From assembly GCA_021432635.1 (NCBI GenBank), contig MU270100.1, positions 183,592 through 247,591 of the forward strand: a DNA stretch of 64,000 bases. The letters are read 5' to 3'. The notes below the pieces were generated by a model. That model was not told where the DNA came from and did not search any database. It saw only the letters and a list, made by a program, of their open reading frames with translations. A program made the position numbers and the translations under genes. Shown here piece after piece: positions 1 to 11,796 of the stretch. Within the stretch, counting starts at the first letter, position 1; every line of letters starts with the position of its first letter. This DNA is from Thozetella sp. PMI_491. Taxonomy: Eukaryota > Ascomycota > Sordariomycetes > Chaetosphaeriales > Chaetosphaeriaceae.

Positions 1-1700
1 TACAAAGGAAGATTGAGTCAGATGAGCTTGATAGTTACGACTAGGATGAGAAACATACAACAGCGCGTCCATTTGGTCGATAGTCAAACCCTTCGTCTCG
101 GGCAGAAAGAAGAACGCCCAAGTCGTGGCGACCAGCATCCAAGTCGCGAAGAAAAACCAAGTTCCGTAGCCGAACGAGCTGAAGATGTAAGGTAGAGCTT
201 TGGTGATGACGAATTGAATTGCCCTGACAATGAATTAGACAACGACATTAGCTTTATACAGGTAACAATACATACCACTGAACTAGGGCAGCCCAAGTTC
301 CAGACAGGTTTCGCAACGCACCCGGGAAGATCTCGGCTGCGACAATCCACGGAATACCGTTCAAGCCGAAAGACCAAAATACAGAGTAGATCATAATCAT
401 CGCTGTGGCGGCTTGTCCGCCTCGTGCGGTCGAGTCGGATAGCGTCCCGCCGGCTGCGATGATGTCGGCAGGATGCCCGACTTTAACGTAAGTACCGACG
501 ATCCAGAGGCACACGCTGCAAATTATTGACGATACGATGGCTGGGCGACGCCGTCCAAGCAAATCGATCAAAAATATGTAGAAGATAAGAGATGCGATAG
601 CCTTCACCAAGCCGTATATCCCAGTGTACAAAGCAACGTCGGAAATTCCGATAGATCCGAATAGAGTGGGTGAATAGTAGTTGATTGCTGCAGCTCCGGA
701 CAGATTCTGCAGTGTGAACGACCAGAAGACGAGAAACACGCGGTTCCTCATCCCTTTTCGGGAGAACTCGGACATGGCGCCACGGAAGAATGCCCAGGAT
801 CCGGTTCCGTATGTCTCGGCGATCGATGCTTCTTCAGCCAGGCGGTTCTGCATCATAAGAATATCCTCTCGAACGTAGGGATGATCTCGGGGAAGCTTTC
901 GAAGCTGTTCCAGCGCCCTGTAAGCCTCCTCGTGCTTCTCACGACGCATCAGCGACAGAGGCGACTCGTGAAGGAAGAAGATGCCAAAGAAGAGCACACC
1001 AGCAGGCACCAATTGGAATGCCATGGGGATCTTCCAACTTGCGGTGGAAGTGCTAGGTATATGTTGTGTGATCCCATAATTAATCCAGAAACCAATTACT
1101 GAGCCGATCTGATAGGCAACCTCGAAGAGGCCGGTGAGAATCCCTCGGATGGACGAGATGGAGAGCTCGGCGATATAACTTGGCACAGTTGCCGTGATTC
1201 CGCCACAGCCGAGACCCGTGAGGCTGCGCCCAGCATCTCCAGAACGTTAGTAGTGCTTCGTGTATCTGACGAAGAATGATACATACAGATAAAAGATAGC
1301 TGGTTTGTGGCGGCGGTCATCAAGATGGCGCCGATAAGAAAGAGAACGACATTGAACTGGAGAGCCCACTTTCGGCCGAACTTCTCCGTAACTAAGGCTT
1401 TATTAGAGCAACTCCATGCTAAATCCCAGATTCGATCTCACAAAAGTAACAGAAGAGCGCGCCGAAAAAGGCCCCAGCTTGGAACGCTGATGTGATGTTG
1501 CTGGAAACATCGCTGGAAGTGGCCGAAGTGATGCCAAAGGCTGCGGTGAAGCTCTTTCGAGAAATTGTTGTGCCTAAAAACGCCGAGTCATATCCAAAGA
1601 GCAAGGAGCCTGTGGCGATGATGCTGGCCTCGGTGTAGAGCCGCCAGTTGTACACTTCCTTTGGCGTTGGCCGGTCCTCGACCGCGCGAAACCCACCCAT
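1..1700 (-). CDS. MFS sugar/quinate-type transporter, 3' end cut off by the window
   Basis: Major facilitator family permease, probably a plasma-membrane proton symporter for a sugar or quinate-like polyol. Exons on the minus strand are 1442-1700, 1287-1391, 276-1236 and 59-223, and a fourth intron (donor GTATGT at 58) runs toward the left edge. All four exons join in phase and give about 496 residues. Introns are 50, 50 and 52 nt. Family motifs seen: FGRKW after TM2, GLGCGGITATVPSYIAEL, LLGRRRP, the WIVAAEIFPGALRN loop and the terminal LPETKG. The start ATG at 1700 gives MGGFRAVEDRPTPKEVYNWRL, typical of the quinate permease subgroup. The last C-terminal residues are missing. The substrate cannot be read from the sequence; family assignment is firm. 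Confidence 0.9.
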
Positions 1701-3222
1701 CTTGAGGCGCTCCGCGAATAGTCGGCAGCAGAGGGCAGAATGGTCTAAGAGTGTTCAAGCTTTCGCCTAGGCAAATTCGCCGTGGAATGAGGCAATGTAT
1801 TTCAAGGTCGGTGGTCCGGCTCGCAATCGAAGTAGTTCCCGAAGTCGGGTGGCAGCTGAACGACACCCCGTTGCGGGGCCCCATGGGGTCGTCTTGCTGG
1901 GGTTTAGCTCGCGGGGTATGTTCACCATCTAACCCTTGTTGGAGGGAGCAGCCCCGCGCTCGACCGACTTTCTTTGGATGGACTGTTGTATTTCCACGAA
2001 TCCTTGTCGCGGATTTCACCGACGCGGTGAATGTAGGGCCGAACTCTAGTAAGGTGGCCATCTCGTGGCGTTGGGCTTCGGCAACTATTGAGTAAGAGAT
2101 CGATAGCTGCAATTCGCATACTAACGAAGGGCGAGATGCCTTCTCTTTTCTCAATGCTGCGTCTCATGAGCCAACTTCTCCGGCTTACTTTTCTTTCCCT
2201 AGCCTGGACCCGCAGCCAAATGTCGCTAGGGGAAACGGAATGAGAGTGTGAATTGCTGGGAGCTTGCAGGGCTACCTGCTATAGTGCTCAGCTGCTTTAG
2301 CGGTACTTATTACACTATAACTACTTGCTAAACGTACTTCCTAAATTTTCATTTAACTAGAGATTGGTGTTCTTCAGGAGCTCCCCACATAGCAGACGCG
2401 TTACGGTGCCTCACGTGATGCTGCCTGATCACCATTCCCCTGTCTTCTAGCCGCTGGCTACTTAAATCAGCATTTCTTTGAGCTGTACACTGGCTGTACT
2501 GTGTATTCGTGTACAAGATACATGCGCCACGCAAAAGAATAAAGTAATTTCCGGGGTGTTTTGGGGTTCAGAGAAGGGATATATCGTGGGCCGAGTGCGG
2601 GGGGCGAACTGCGGTTGCACAACATAGGGTATAGCCCACCATCTCCTAGGAAAATGGGCTTGTTGGCTAATTAGCAGCTACGGAGACCCCACTTCTCGGC
2701 CACTCATATTGATACGCACGCAGCAGCACTGAAACTGCTATCATAGGATTGAAGGAAAAAATCTTGGTTGATTTTCCCTTATTCAACATATCAATCCTGA
2801 GAGGCTTAAAGCAACGAAAGATTGCGACTGTGGTAGTGACCAAGTTAACGTAATCATTATGCGGTGTCTGCCAACTGCCCTCGGTTGCTTACCCGATTTG
2901 TCATCGCAGATGTTTTACGCAACCCGACTTGCCAACCTGCATACCCTGCATCGTAGCCTGCCTCGCAAACTGATGCATTGCACACATGTACCGCCCGCGT
3001 GAGCGATATACGGCAAATCAAGCAACGTGCATCGCCGATGGGCTTTGCCGAGAACTATAGGAAGCCTATCCTTGCTGCCTGGAGTGTGTCCTACACGAAG
3101 AGCCTCACTCGTAGTCCTGGCAGTTACATGTGCCTACCCATAGCCTTGTCACCCCTCTCGCTGGAACCTAACTCTGTAGCCAGATCCAGCATCTGACTGC
3201 TTCTCGCCAAACCGCGATTACA
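1701..3222. other. Intergenic region, 1.5 kb
   Basis: This is the upstream region of both the leftward transporter and the rightward modin-like gene. I see only short overlapping open frames without family resemblance, and no tRNA-like or repeat structure. The promoters of both divergent genes must lie here, but I cannot mark elements. Confidence 0.5.
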
Positions 3223-5217
3223 ATGTCGTCGAATAGTAACAATCCCGCGGAGAATAGTAACAGCGACGACTTTACTGAGCTTATTATCGCCTCCGTCGCG
3301 CTCGTGATATCGGTCGCCGCGTTTATCATAGCTATCCTGCAAGCACTCCAGCAGTACTTCTCATCCGCAAGGGGTTACTCATCTTGCAGTCGCGATATCA
3401 TCGGAGGATGGGCGCAATGGAGACACAGAAGACTACGCTGGTCCGAGTTTCGCTTTGAGGTCCAGTTTAGCGTACCTATCATCTTTGTTGCCAGACCCGA
3501 GAACAAACTCGCCCCTCTGGACATAGCAGAGGGAGGGGCGATCTTACATGTGGACGGCACAGATGACAGTCTCGATAATACCCATATACCTAAAGAGATG
3601 TTCGAGCCTAAACAGGCGAATGACTCGAGCAAGCACAACCACCTCCGGGGCCTCCACACGGCCAAGAATGAAGAGGCGACTTGGCTTGCCCTGCTCGCGG
3701 CCATACAGCGCATGGAGAGGGAGTCGTACAGCTGGCAAGATCAGCAATTGAAAGAACCAAGAAATACAGTGCCGGGGAGTGAGACTTCACACTTGCAGGC
3801 GAATACCATACAAGGGCTGAGGCGCCGACTAGCTGGACTTGTCGGGTATAGTCAGCCAGGTATCTCCACTTCAGTGTCCAAGTTGGACAGCGCAAACCAG
3901 TCCAAGGCTACACACGCCCGATCACTGGTCGTCTGCATGCAGAGAAAGCCAATGTCGTGGGATAGCATGCCAGATGGTGTAATTAAGCCATACGCCATCA
4001 CGACCATTTCGCACCTCGTCGAGTTCACGGCCATGCTGGGCATTTACTGGAAGGAGTTCAACCTCAACGAGCACCGTTACCGTGCACAGGGCAACGGTTT
4101 CAACCTGGAGGGTTCTTATATCGAAAGCCTCGGTGTCACATTTACCTTTCAGAAGACGGCACCCACTTGGTTCATGGAGAACCGCGTGGTGCCTAGCCAT
4201 GACATGAAGGAACTGTGCTTTGGGCTAGCGCCCACCATATTTCGGAGACACGACGAGGAGCTTTACGCCGATGAACCAATGGGAGATGGCACGCTGCGGC
4301 TAGGAAGCATGGCTGAGATTGCCGACACCCTCGCCGTCTTTGGCTGTAATACCACTACAGTTGATTACTTCCGGAAAGCCAGTGAAAGCACTCGGCACGG
4401 GCATATCTTTCCAGGTACGATCGCCGAGAAGCTATGTTGAAAGCCTTGGCATATCTAATGCGTTCTAGTCCCGTTTGAGATCCTAGGAATGATCGGCATC
4501 GTATTCCAGGTAGAGGACACCATCTTCCGCATGCTGCCTAACCCCACAGTATTCACGTGGACCACGACGGAGCTGTCTCTCATCGCAATGCTGCGTGATT
4601 TTCGCGGCTTCTTCGAGTCGCTGCAACTAAAGAAGGATAATTCACTAGACCAAGCGCATGTTTCCCTCCTAGACAAAATCCTCGTCGGTATGCAAACCTT
4701 TGACAATGAAAACAAAGACCGGCTCAAATCATACAAAAATGGGGCCGTAGCCTTCGATATCGATATTCTGCGGGCGCTGCATCACTCAATTAAGTTCTGC
4801 GACGCCTATCTAAGTGACCCGAAACGAAAGCGATTCGTGCGTTCCGTGCTCCGTGCTCATATCCAAGAAGTCCTAGCTTTAGCCAACACAACGGGTTATG
4901 CCGAGGAGATGGACTCGATCAATGTTGATTCCCTGCCGCATAAACTCGTTGAGGACTACTGGCTACAACTGCGTCCTGGAGTCAGCAAAGCTGTCTTGCG
5001 CTGGGAAAAGAGCCTAACAAATCAGGGTCCAGTTTCTGAGGCGCAAAGACCTACTTCCAACAGTGGTGCTGACCCTGAACAGGTCTTTCAGGGCATCTGG
5101 GGCGTACTTGTCATTCGCATGCTCTGCTGGCTCCTGCTGCACGACTTCCACCCGAAGGACCTCCAGATCAGTAAGAGCGGGGTTTTTAACAGCCGGAGGC
5201 CCGTCTTCATAGTATAA
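3223..5217 (+). CDS. Modin-like fungal membrane protein
   Basis: Two exons, 3223-4414 and 4469-5217, with a 54-nt intron (GTACGA to TTCTAG), give 646 residues. The splice joins HIFP to VPFEILGM in phase. A single hydrophobic segment at about residues 19-42 (ELIIASVALVISVAAFIIAI) is followed by QALQQYF and a GGWAQWRHRRLRWSEFRFE stretch. That stretch is typical of a large family of uncharacterised ascomycete proteins often labelled modin. The remainder is soluble, with a conserved GNGFNLEGSYIESLGVTFTF region. Function is unknown; members are numerous in accessory regions of fungal genomes. Family resemblance is from memory, and no catalytic motif is visible. Confidence 0.82.
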
Positions 5218-6301
5218 TATGGGCGCACTTAGCGCCCCTCGCATGATTATAGGCAATCTGGACTCACTATTCGTTTTGATTTCTTTCCTAAGCCCTCTTT
5301 CCCACTATTTAATATACAGTTATTACACTTGCTGTTTTTTTTTTTAAAAAAAACGGACGCAAACTTATGACGAGTAGATATACGTTACGAGGTGCATAAC
5401 GTATTTGCAGATACACGTTGAGGTATCAAGTGTCTACCTGATCAGACTATACTCAAGCACACCCAAAGTAATGCTATCATGCATGCTACTATTGTAGGCC
5501 AGTTCGTTCTGGCCCGTCACCAGCCTGCTAAGGGTAGTGTAACTCGTGCTAATAAGATTTTTATGGCCTGTAATATTGCCGAGGTGTCCTAAGAAAAGCT
5601 CTAACTGACATGTTAGACTTAAAGAAATACTTATAATCCTAAGATCTCTCAGAGAAATCTTCAAGGCCTAGACTAAAAATTTATCCGAGCAAGTTGCTAC
5701 TATAATGGCTCCGTTTCCGGCCATCGAGAAGGGTTACGGTTGGAAAAAAACAATAGTTATAGTTATAACCTATAAATGCCCCTATGTTTGTACGTGGTGG
5801 ATACAGGTACGTATCAAACCGGATCATGTTGTGGCCGCTGGGCTCTGATACCTTTGCCGCGAGAACTTTTGTCTCCGCCAAGCCAGATGTCAACAGGTAG
5901 GATCACGGATCCTCGGATGGCCTATCGGGCAGTCCTGAATTGTCAGTTGGTGCTCGGCCCCGCAAATGGACTCAAATAGACTACCAACCACACTGCTGTC
6001 TTTGCCTCTTATTTGCTACCGATCAGGCGAAAACCTAGGTCCTACAGATTGTCCCCACACTCCGGTGTCAGCGCTAGGGATCTAGCATAGTAAACTACAA
6101 TGAGTCTAACCCGGAATCGTAATTTTGGTCATCCACAACCAACTTGTCCCATCCAAAAGGCCTCGTACGCCAACAATCTTTTCACGGCTTGAGTGTATAT
6201 CACTGCTGCTTCTCTGCCCCCCTTCTCGTTCTTTTTGCTACCAACTTCTCATTCTATTTCTCGAGTTGTCTCAAGGACCCCCACCGACCATCGAAGTAGC
6301 A
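5218..6301. other. Intergenic region, AT-rich, 1.1 kb
   Basis: AT-rich stretch with a T-run/A-run pair around 5335-5352 and no credible gene. Frame shadows only. The right end is the promoter and 5' UTR of the FAD oxidoreductase. An in-frame upstream ATG at 6125 exists but would add a non-family, low-complexity N-terminus. Confidence 0.5.
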
Positions 6302-7738
6302 ATGCCAGAGCAAATCCTCCCACCCATTCCGGTGAAGTGTAAGGTCAAATTTCCCGGCGTAGACGACACCATTCACACCTTCCTTGACCGATGGTCCCAC
6401 GGAAATACCTCGTTCCCTGCTGCAGTGGTTATACCAGACTCGGAAGACGACCTACCTGAGTGTCTTCAGTATGCTCAAGCCCACAGCCTTCGCGTTGTCG
6501 TCGGAGGCGGTGGCCATGCACCTTTCGTGCCCATCACGCGGAAGACTCTATATCTCGACATGCAGCACTTCAAGTCCATCGTTCTAGACGAGAAATCCTT
6601 GACATGCACTGTTGGTGGTGCCGTCCTAGTAAGGGACCTGCTAGCCGTACTTGCCGACAAAGGTTTTTACACTACTTTGCCATTCGCTAATTCTGTGGGA
6701 GTCGTTGGAGCAATTCTGGGAGGAGGAAACACGCTACTCAATGGGATACATAGCTTCATGGCCGACAACGTGGAACGAATTCGAATCACCACTGCATCCG
6801 ACGGCGCGACACGTGAAATCAGCCCGCATTCGGTCGATGAAGACGACCGAGCGCTGTTCGCCGCTATCTGTGGCGCGGGACACGGCCTAGGTATCATAAC
6901 ATCTCTGACCATGCGCATGTACCGCCTTAGCACGTTGCGCCTGGACGAAGTGGACAAGATCTGGCAGCGTCGCATAGTTTTCTCAAAGTCCTGCATCAGA
7001 GATGCCGCTCGCGCAATGGTGTCACTGATTCCCTTGAAGGCGCCGATGGCCGCAGGGCTCATGTTTTCACGCACCCCGCCAGGATCCCCGCACCCAGGCA
7101 CACCGATTGTCGTCTTGATGGCCTTTCATATAGGCCCGTCTTGTGAGGCGGAAGAATCAGAAGCCGCTCGCGTGCTACTCGCGCCCGAGCTGACAGCGAA
7201 GGCGCTAAGCGAGGTTACCGGGGGGATTACGATGGCTCAGGTAAACAACCTGACTGCGGCCTATGAGACACACGGCGGAACAAAAATTCTCGACGGTGCC
7301 TTCGTTAGTGGCATCGACGAAGACACCATCGTCGCCTTATTTGAACGTTATGTGGCGTTCGCAGAGAGCGTGCCGGGGCTCGTTGACACGTACGCGAATA
7401 TCTTGGGATGGGATACCTCAAAGGTCCTGGAGGCCGGTCGCTCGGAAGAGAGAAAAGGGAATTTCTTCATTCCTAGGGATAGAGGGATTGTCTTACTCAA
7501 CGCTGTGTGGCTTAAGGATAGCGATTCCGAACTAGAGGGGAAGGCATATTTACGAGAGATGAAAGAGATCAGTATGAGAGGGGAGCCTGGTGCCTTGATC
7601 GCGTTTCCCAACAACCTAGATTTCCCGGTGGATCTGAAGGACTACTATCCGGAGGATAAGCTTCGGGAGCTAGAAAGCGTGAAAAGGAGGTGGGATCCTC
7701 ATGGCCTGCTTTGGAGCCCCTCGATGGGCTCATCGTAA
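6302..7738 (+). CDS. FAD-binding PCMH oxidoreductase, BBE type
   Basis: Intron-less flavoprotein of 478 residues in the berberine-bridge-enzyme/6-hydroxynicotine-oxidase family, which oxidises small alcohols, sugars or alkaloid-like substrates using oxygen. The FAD_binding_4 fold is visible in VVVGGGGHAPF (about residues 65-75; the His is the usual covalent flavin site), LDMQHFKSIVLDEKSLTCTVGGA and SVGVVGAILGGGNTLLNG. The BBE C-terminal signature YYPEDKLRELESVKRRWDPHGLLWSPS closes the protein. I chose the ATG at 6302 (context AGCAATGCC) because the homologous region begins there. There is no signal peptide from this start, so a cytosolic enzyme is likely. The substrate is unknown. Confidence 0.88.
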   Translation: MPEQILPPIPVKCKVKFPGVDDTIHTFLDRWSHGNTSFPAAVVIPDSEDDLPECLQYAQAHSLRVVVGGGGHAPFVPITRKTLYLDMQHFKSIVLDEKSLTCTVGGAVLVRDLLAVLADKGFYTTLPFANSVGVVGAILGGGNTLLNGIHSFMADNVERIRITTASDGATREISPHSVDEDDRALFAAICGAGHGLGIITSLTMRMYRLSTLRLDEVDKIWQRRIVFSKSCIRDAARAMVSLIPLKAPMAAGLMFSRTPPGSPHPGTPIVVLMAFHIGPSCEAEESEAARVLLAPELTAKALSEVTGGITMAQVNNLTAAYETHGGTKILDGAFVSGIDEDTIVALFERYVAFAESVPGLVDTYANILGWDTSKVLEAGRSEERKGNFFIPRDRGIVLLNAVWLKDSDSELEGKAYLREMKEISMRGEPGALIAFPNNLDFPVDLKDYYPEDKLRELESVKRRWDPHGLLWSPSMGSS

Positions 7739-8914
7739 CAGGATAGATAGCTTGTTCGGAGGTTCCGTGTCCATCTCGCAACCGTTTAAGACACTAGCTA
7801 GTGCAATCAACATCGTCAACTAACCAGGTAACTGACATATTAGAGGATGGTATCCCTCCGATAACTAGCTCAGGTCAATAGAAATCTTCAATCTTCTCGA
7901 CAAGGCTTCGCTCCTTGTCTAGTCACCCATCTTCTACAGCAGCGACTCCGCTTTGTTCTTTTGCACAATTATAGCATGCCTACGTAACTCGATCTCGGCT
8001 GGGTTTGGAGATTCTTGCCTCCGTCACAGCCTGTGCACTATTGTGGTCATATCCGTTCAATTAATCTTTCTCTTCAAGGTGAAGGCCCCTTTTAGGCGCT
8101 TGATGGTACGGCACTACCCGAGAGGCAGGTAGTCTGCGGGGCGATTGACCCCAGAAAAAGTATCGGTGCCGAAACGGCGGTTTCAATGCCCCCGGGGGTC
8201 GGTAATCGGGAGTCCGGGGAAAGAGTGTTTGGTAAATTGCACCCTATTTTCCCGGCATTGGAGCCAACTGGACGGTCCAAGTGTAGAGTCCTGGACTCAA
8301 TGCTTGGACCTGTGCTAATCAATTACCTCTTTAAAAACTCCGAGTCCGTGCAAATGGGCGCACGAGCCGAGAGTGTCCATAAATCCATGACGCGCCCCGG
8401 TGTCGGGGTCCTTTGGATCTAGCCAAGACCCGGGGATAGGTTCGTCTCGAGGGAAAGAGATCGACACGGGTAAGATGGGGGAAGGGTGCATGAAAATTTG
8501 CCACACTTGGGATCATTGTGGAGAGGCTCTAGGACACGGAAAGTGATTCTAGTATTTACGTTTATTTTCATATCACGTAAAAGCTCATCGGTAAGGCTAT
8601 ATTTTCCCGGACTAATGCCCACATGACTCTAAGAACAGCGAAGGTCACTTTCAGTTATAAATTGACAGCAATTGAAACACGCAGAAGCTTACGTAGCTCA
8701 TCAGTAACCGAGGACACTCCTTATTGATTAACCTTTGAAATGCGTGAGACGAAGGGGATATATTTAGGTCAACTGCGGCTTAACATATTGTCCTCGAGAT
8801 GTATAAATACCGGCCTAGACGTCAGCTTTTAGTTCCACTGTTTCCTTCGGAGCAACACCGTCACTCTGTCATCGAACTCAGCACAACTACCATACATAGG
8901 ATTCATTAAGCAAA
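7739..8914. other. Intergenic region with promoter of the small secreted peptide
   Basis: No gene seen. The right end holds a clear TATA box (8802-8808) and an A/C-rich 5' leader before the ATG at 8915. The stretch 8110-8420 is GC-richer than its surroundings but has no supported coding frame. Confidence 0.5.
8802..8808 (+). promoter_or_regulatory. TATA box of the small secreted peptide gene
   Basis: TATAAAT lies 107 bp before the ATG at 8915. The segment between them is a C/A-rich leader typical of strongly expressed fungal genes. Confidence 0.6.
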
Positions 8915-9255
8915 ATGAAGGCTATCAGCATCCTCTCCGCCTTGATCCTCCTCGCCGTCTCCGCTGCCGCCATGCCGGCTACGGGTGACAACCCCGGCGG
9001 ACCCCCTGGGGACCACAGAGGGGACCACCCCGGAGACCATCCTGGAGATAGAAACCCTGGACACGGACACACGATCGAGGACTGCAAGCGTGACTGCTCC
9101 CGCAGCCGTGATAGCTGCGAGGACGCCAACAGGCGAGACCAGCGAGGCCGGGAGAGATGCGAGGACACATTCAGTAAGCTACACCCTATTTACGCATCTA
9201 GAGCCCAGACGGAGCTGAAATGCTACTAGGGGAGTGTGACCGGAACTGCCGCTAA
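8915..9255 (+). CDS. Small secreted six-cysteine peptide (helical-hairpin-like)
   Basis: Two exons, 8915-9173 and 9230-9255, with a 56-nt intron (GTAAGC to CTACTAG), give 94 residues. A signal peptide (residues 1 to about 19, LSALILLAVSAAA) is followed by a Gly/Pro/Asp/His-rich linker with GDHPGD repeats (24-52), then a charged, helix-prone Cys domain. Cysteines at 57, 61, 68, 82, 89 and 93 are spaced 3-6-13-6-3, which is exactly mirror-symmetric. Reading through the intron would replace the last two cysteines with an unrelated tail holding a single Cys, so the spliced model is preferred. Likely an extracellular effector-type or antimicrobial-type peptide. Function is inferred from architecture only; I recognise no named family. 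Confidence 0.8.
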
Positions 9256-11796
9256 TGCATCCTGAATACTGGCGATTTTCTGTTCATGACCAAGCCACGC
9301 AGTTCCACGCCAAATGGGGGATAATAGGGGAGAACAAAGGCTGCGATGTTAACAAAGTACCCGGAAATCCCAGGAGTAGTATAACTAGTGCTATAGTTGC
9401 CCAAATGTCAGGGTACATTATTTCTCTGAACATCTGAGTCCCAGATTATTTGAAATTTAATCACCATCTTTGAACCTTTCTGTCTTTGCCGTCGTATCGC
9501 CTGTCTCAGAAGAGGTTTGGCTGCCGGAAGAAGGAACGACATTGACGTCCTAGTGCCAGTACTTTGTGGCCTTTGGCAAATCGTGTCTGGATACAAGAAG
9601 AGCTAGAAATCTGAATAGTGAATGAAGGGGAATGTTGATTGGTGATGAGGCTAGTCACCTAAAGTAGACACCAGCGCCCGAAAGCCCCGCCAGGAGCGGT
9701 ACGGGATGATGATGGAAAAGCTGTTCGTCGGCACCGTTCTAGCCTCGTGGCTAAGTCTGCGCCATGAGGGGTGGGAAAACTCAGCGAGGGCACCATCCAA
9801 TGCCGGCATAAGCACAACTTCGGCGCCGGGGAGATATCGCGGCTGATGCAGCCACCGCTCCTTCACGACTGTTATGGTCGAGGACAACGAGGAGGCTAAT
9901 AGAAGGACGTGGAAGAGGAGGCGGGAGAGGAGGTGGGAGGAGGAATAGGTGGTCGCAATAGCCGAGAATGACCACTACGACGACGGCATGTTCGGCCTTT
10001 CAGTCGGTTCGTTAAGAACCTGTGACCCGCCTTCGTCGCAGTTCACCGTCAGTAAATAGGGTTAAAGACATAAGGATACCTACGACAATGAACACAATAA
10101 TAATCATCAATTCACTCACCCGCTCAGCTGTAGCGTCGTATCATAAAGTTTAGGATATTTTAGAGTATGGGTACTAAAATTTATTCCTGAGAATCATCTT
10201 GAAACCACACCCTTATCCTCGTTTGCTGAACAACTGCCTAGTGAGGGTGAAGGCTACCGTAAATCTTTGCGCTTTTCCTTCTTCGTCAGTTCTTGCCTGT
10301 CTAGTCAGAGCTTTCTGTACCTGCGTTGTGATGGCCGAGGTCCGTATCGGCTTCATTCCACCTCTTGAAACCCGTGTGCATGTGGGCTCTAGCTAATTTG
10401 GGCTGGCCGGCTCTCGAATCTATCGCAACCCAAGATCCTTCTCCCCCGTTCGCCGAACACTTTTGCCCCAAATTTAGCGGTACTAATACCGCCCAGCCCC
10501 TCGTCCACCCACATAGCAAAGATGTCTAGCCCCGGAATAAGAGCCACGGCCCATGCCGATAGGTAGTCCTGCACTATGACTACGACTAGGTTCTCATTTC
10601 CCACCTTCCCGAAGTAGCTACAATCCTTGCCTCACCCGCGCAGTGCCGACCAGATGGAACTTGGGAGTCTGTGGGGGCCACTGTTTGACCTCTGCAGGGA
10701 GGCACTAGCACCCCCGGGAATAGGGTGGCATTTTTGCCCCGTTTTGACGAAGCGCTCTTTTGTGCTCCTCGGTGGCGGAGCCGGTAAGGCTGTGGGCTCG
10801 CGCTTATATTAGCTACAGTACCTCCTTTCCCTAAGTGCCTGCAGCCGCTAGGCGACCTATGCCGGAGTCGGGAGTCGGGACCCTTCCCGCTCATGACCGG
10901 TGCCGAATCTCGGGGCGTGCACCCGCCCTCGACTTATATCTGCCAGTCGCCATAGCCGCGATCACCAAGCGCTCAATCGTCTGGGGCGTCAACTCAAAAG
11001 CCTCTACCCAGTTTCAAGAATGTGTTGGCAGCGAAACTCCCTTCACTCGGGGGCATCTGTTTTTATAGGCTGCAGGACTGCTATGGAGGGCGATAGAGTC
11101 AATCGGCCTGTGTACAGGTCTACTGCTCATCTCACTATGCATCTATGTCGCGATGTGTATAGTTAGTAGCTACGGAGCTCAACGCTCATGTTCAGTATCT
11201 CTGGTGTCAATTAACATACGTGTAGAATAACACAAGCTAACTTGCTGTCGCCTGCATGTGGGATAAAATGTGGGATTATCCCATATTACATTTACCTCCC
11301 GGATCCGACCACGCCCGCTGGCGTCAATACGCTTTTCGATGATGGCATTCGGGCCCCGGGCCTGGTCCAGATTCCGGTCTGCAGCTCGACGGCCGCCTTC
11401 ATCGCCTGGATGCAAACGGTGAACCCTTGCTATGAAAAGCCGCCGACGTGGCCGTGCGACCCGGACCACGCGGACTGCGACCACAACAGCCATTGGTGCT
11501 GCAACTCGGCGGTTTGGCTGCACTGGAGCACGTAGTTATTCTTTCAAATTTGGATGGTTGCTCAGGGCTGTCTGTCTAAATTACATTAGGAAGAGACCAA
11601 ATTGGTGTTTGGTGTCCTGTTCTCCACGTGCTCGTCCATGCCAGGGGGTGCCCTGCTTGACCGCAAACGGCATCTCCAAACGGCTACCAATACAATAGCT
11701 TGGCTCTGTGACTTTCCTAAGCGCAAGAAGCATTCATTGGGTAAGAGCCACTACAAGAGCGGCTTGGATTCAGAGAAGCTCGTTCTCCGCCAACAT
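9256..11796. other. Intergenic region, 2.5 kb, with a possible gene relic
   Basis: No complete gene supported. The only stretch that looks coding is about 11300-11535 on the plus strand (separate entry). The remainder has short shadow frames in all phases. Confidence 0.45.
11300..11538 (+). pseudogene. Possible orphan exon of a Cys-rich secreted protein
   Basis: A GC-rich frame with coding-like codon use reads GIRAPGLVQIPVCSSTAAFI, then a Trp/Cys-rich tail (NPCYEKPPTWPCDPDHADC, SHWCCNS) ending in a stop at 11536-11538. No signal peptide or clear 5' exon is visible upstream, and the upstream DNA is AT-rich with many stops. It may be the last exon of a secreted protein gene or a remnant. I do not recognise the family with certainty. 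Confidence 0.3.

Noticed and set aside
1588..2154. Minus-strand 188-codon frame upstream of the transporter
   Set aside because: Overlaps the transporter's first exon in another phase and lacks conserved features.
9230..9255. Read-through C-terminus of the small secreted peptide (ending LKCY at 9229) as the main product
   Set aside because: The GTAAGC...CTACTAG intron restores two cysteines with exact mirror spacing, which fits better than the unspliced tail.
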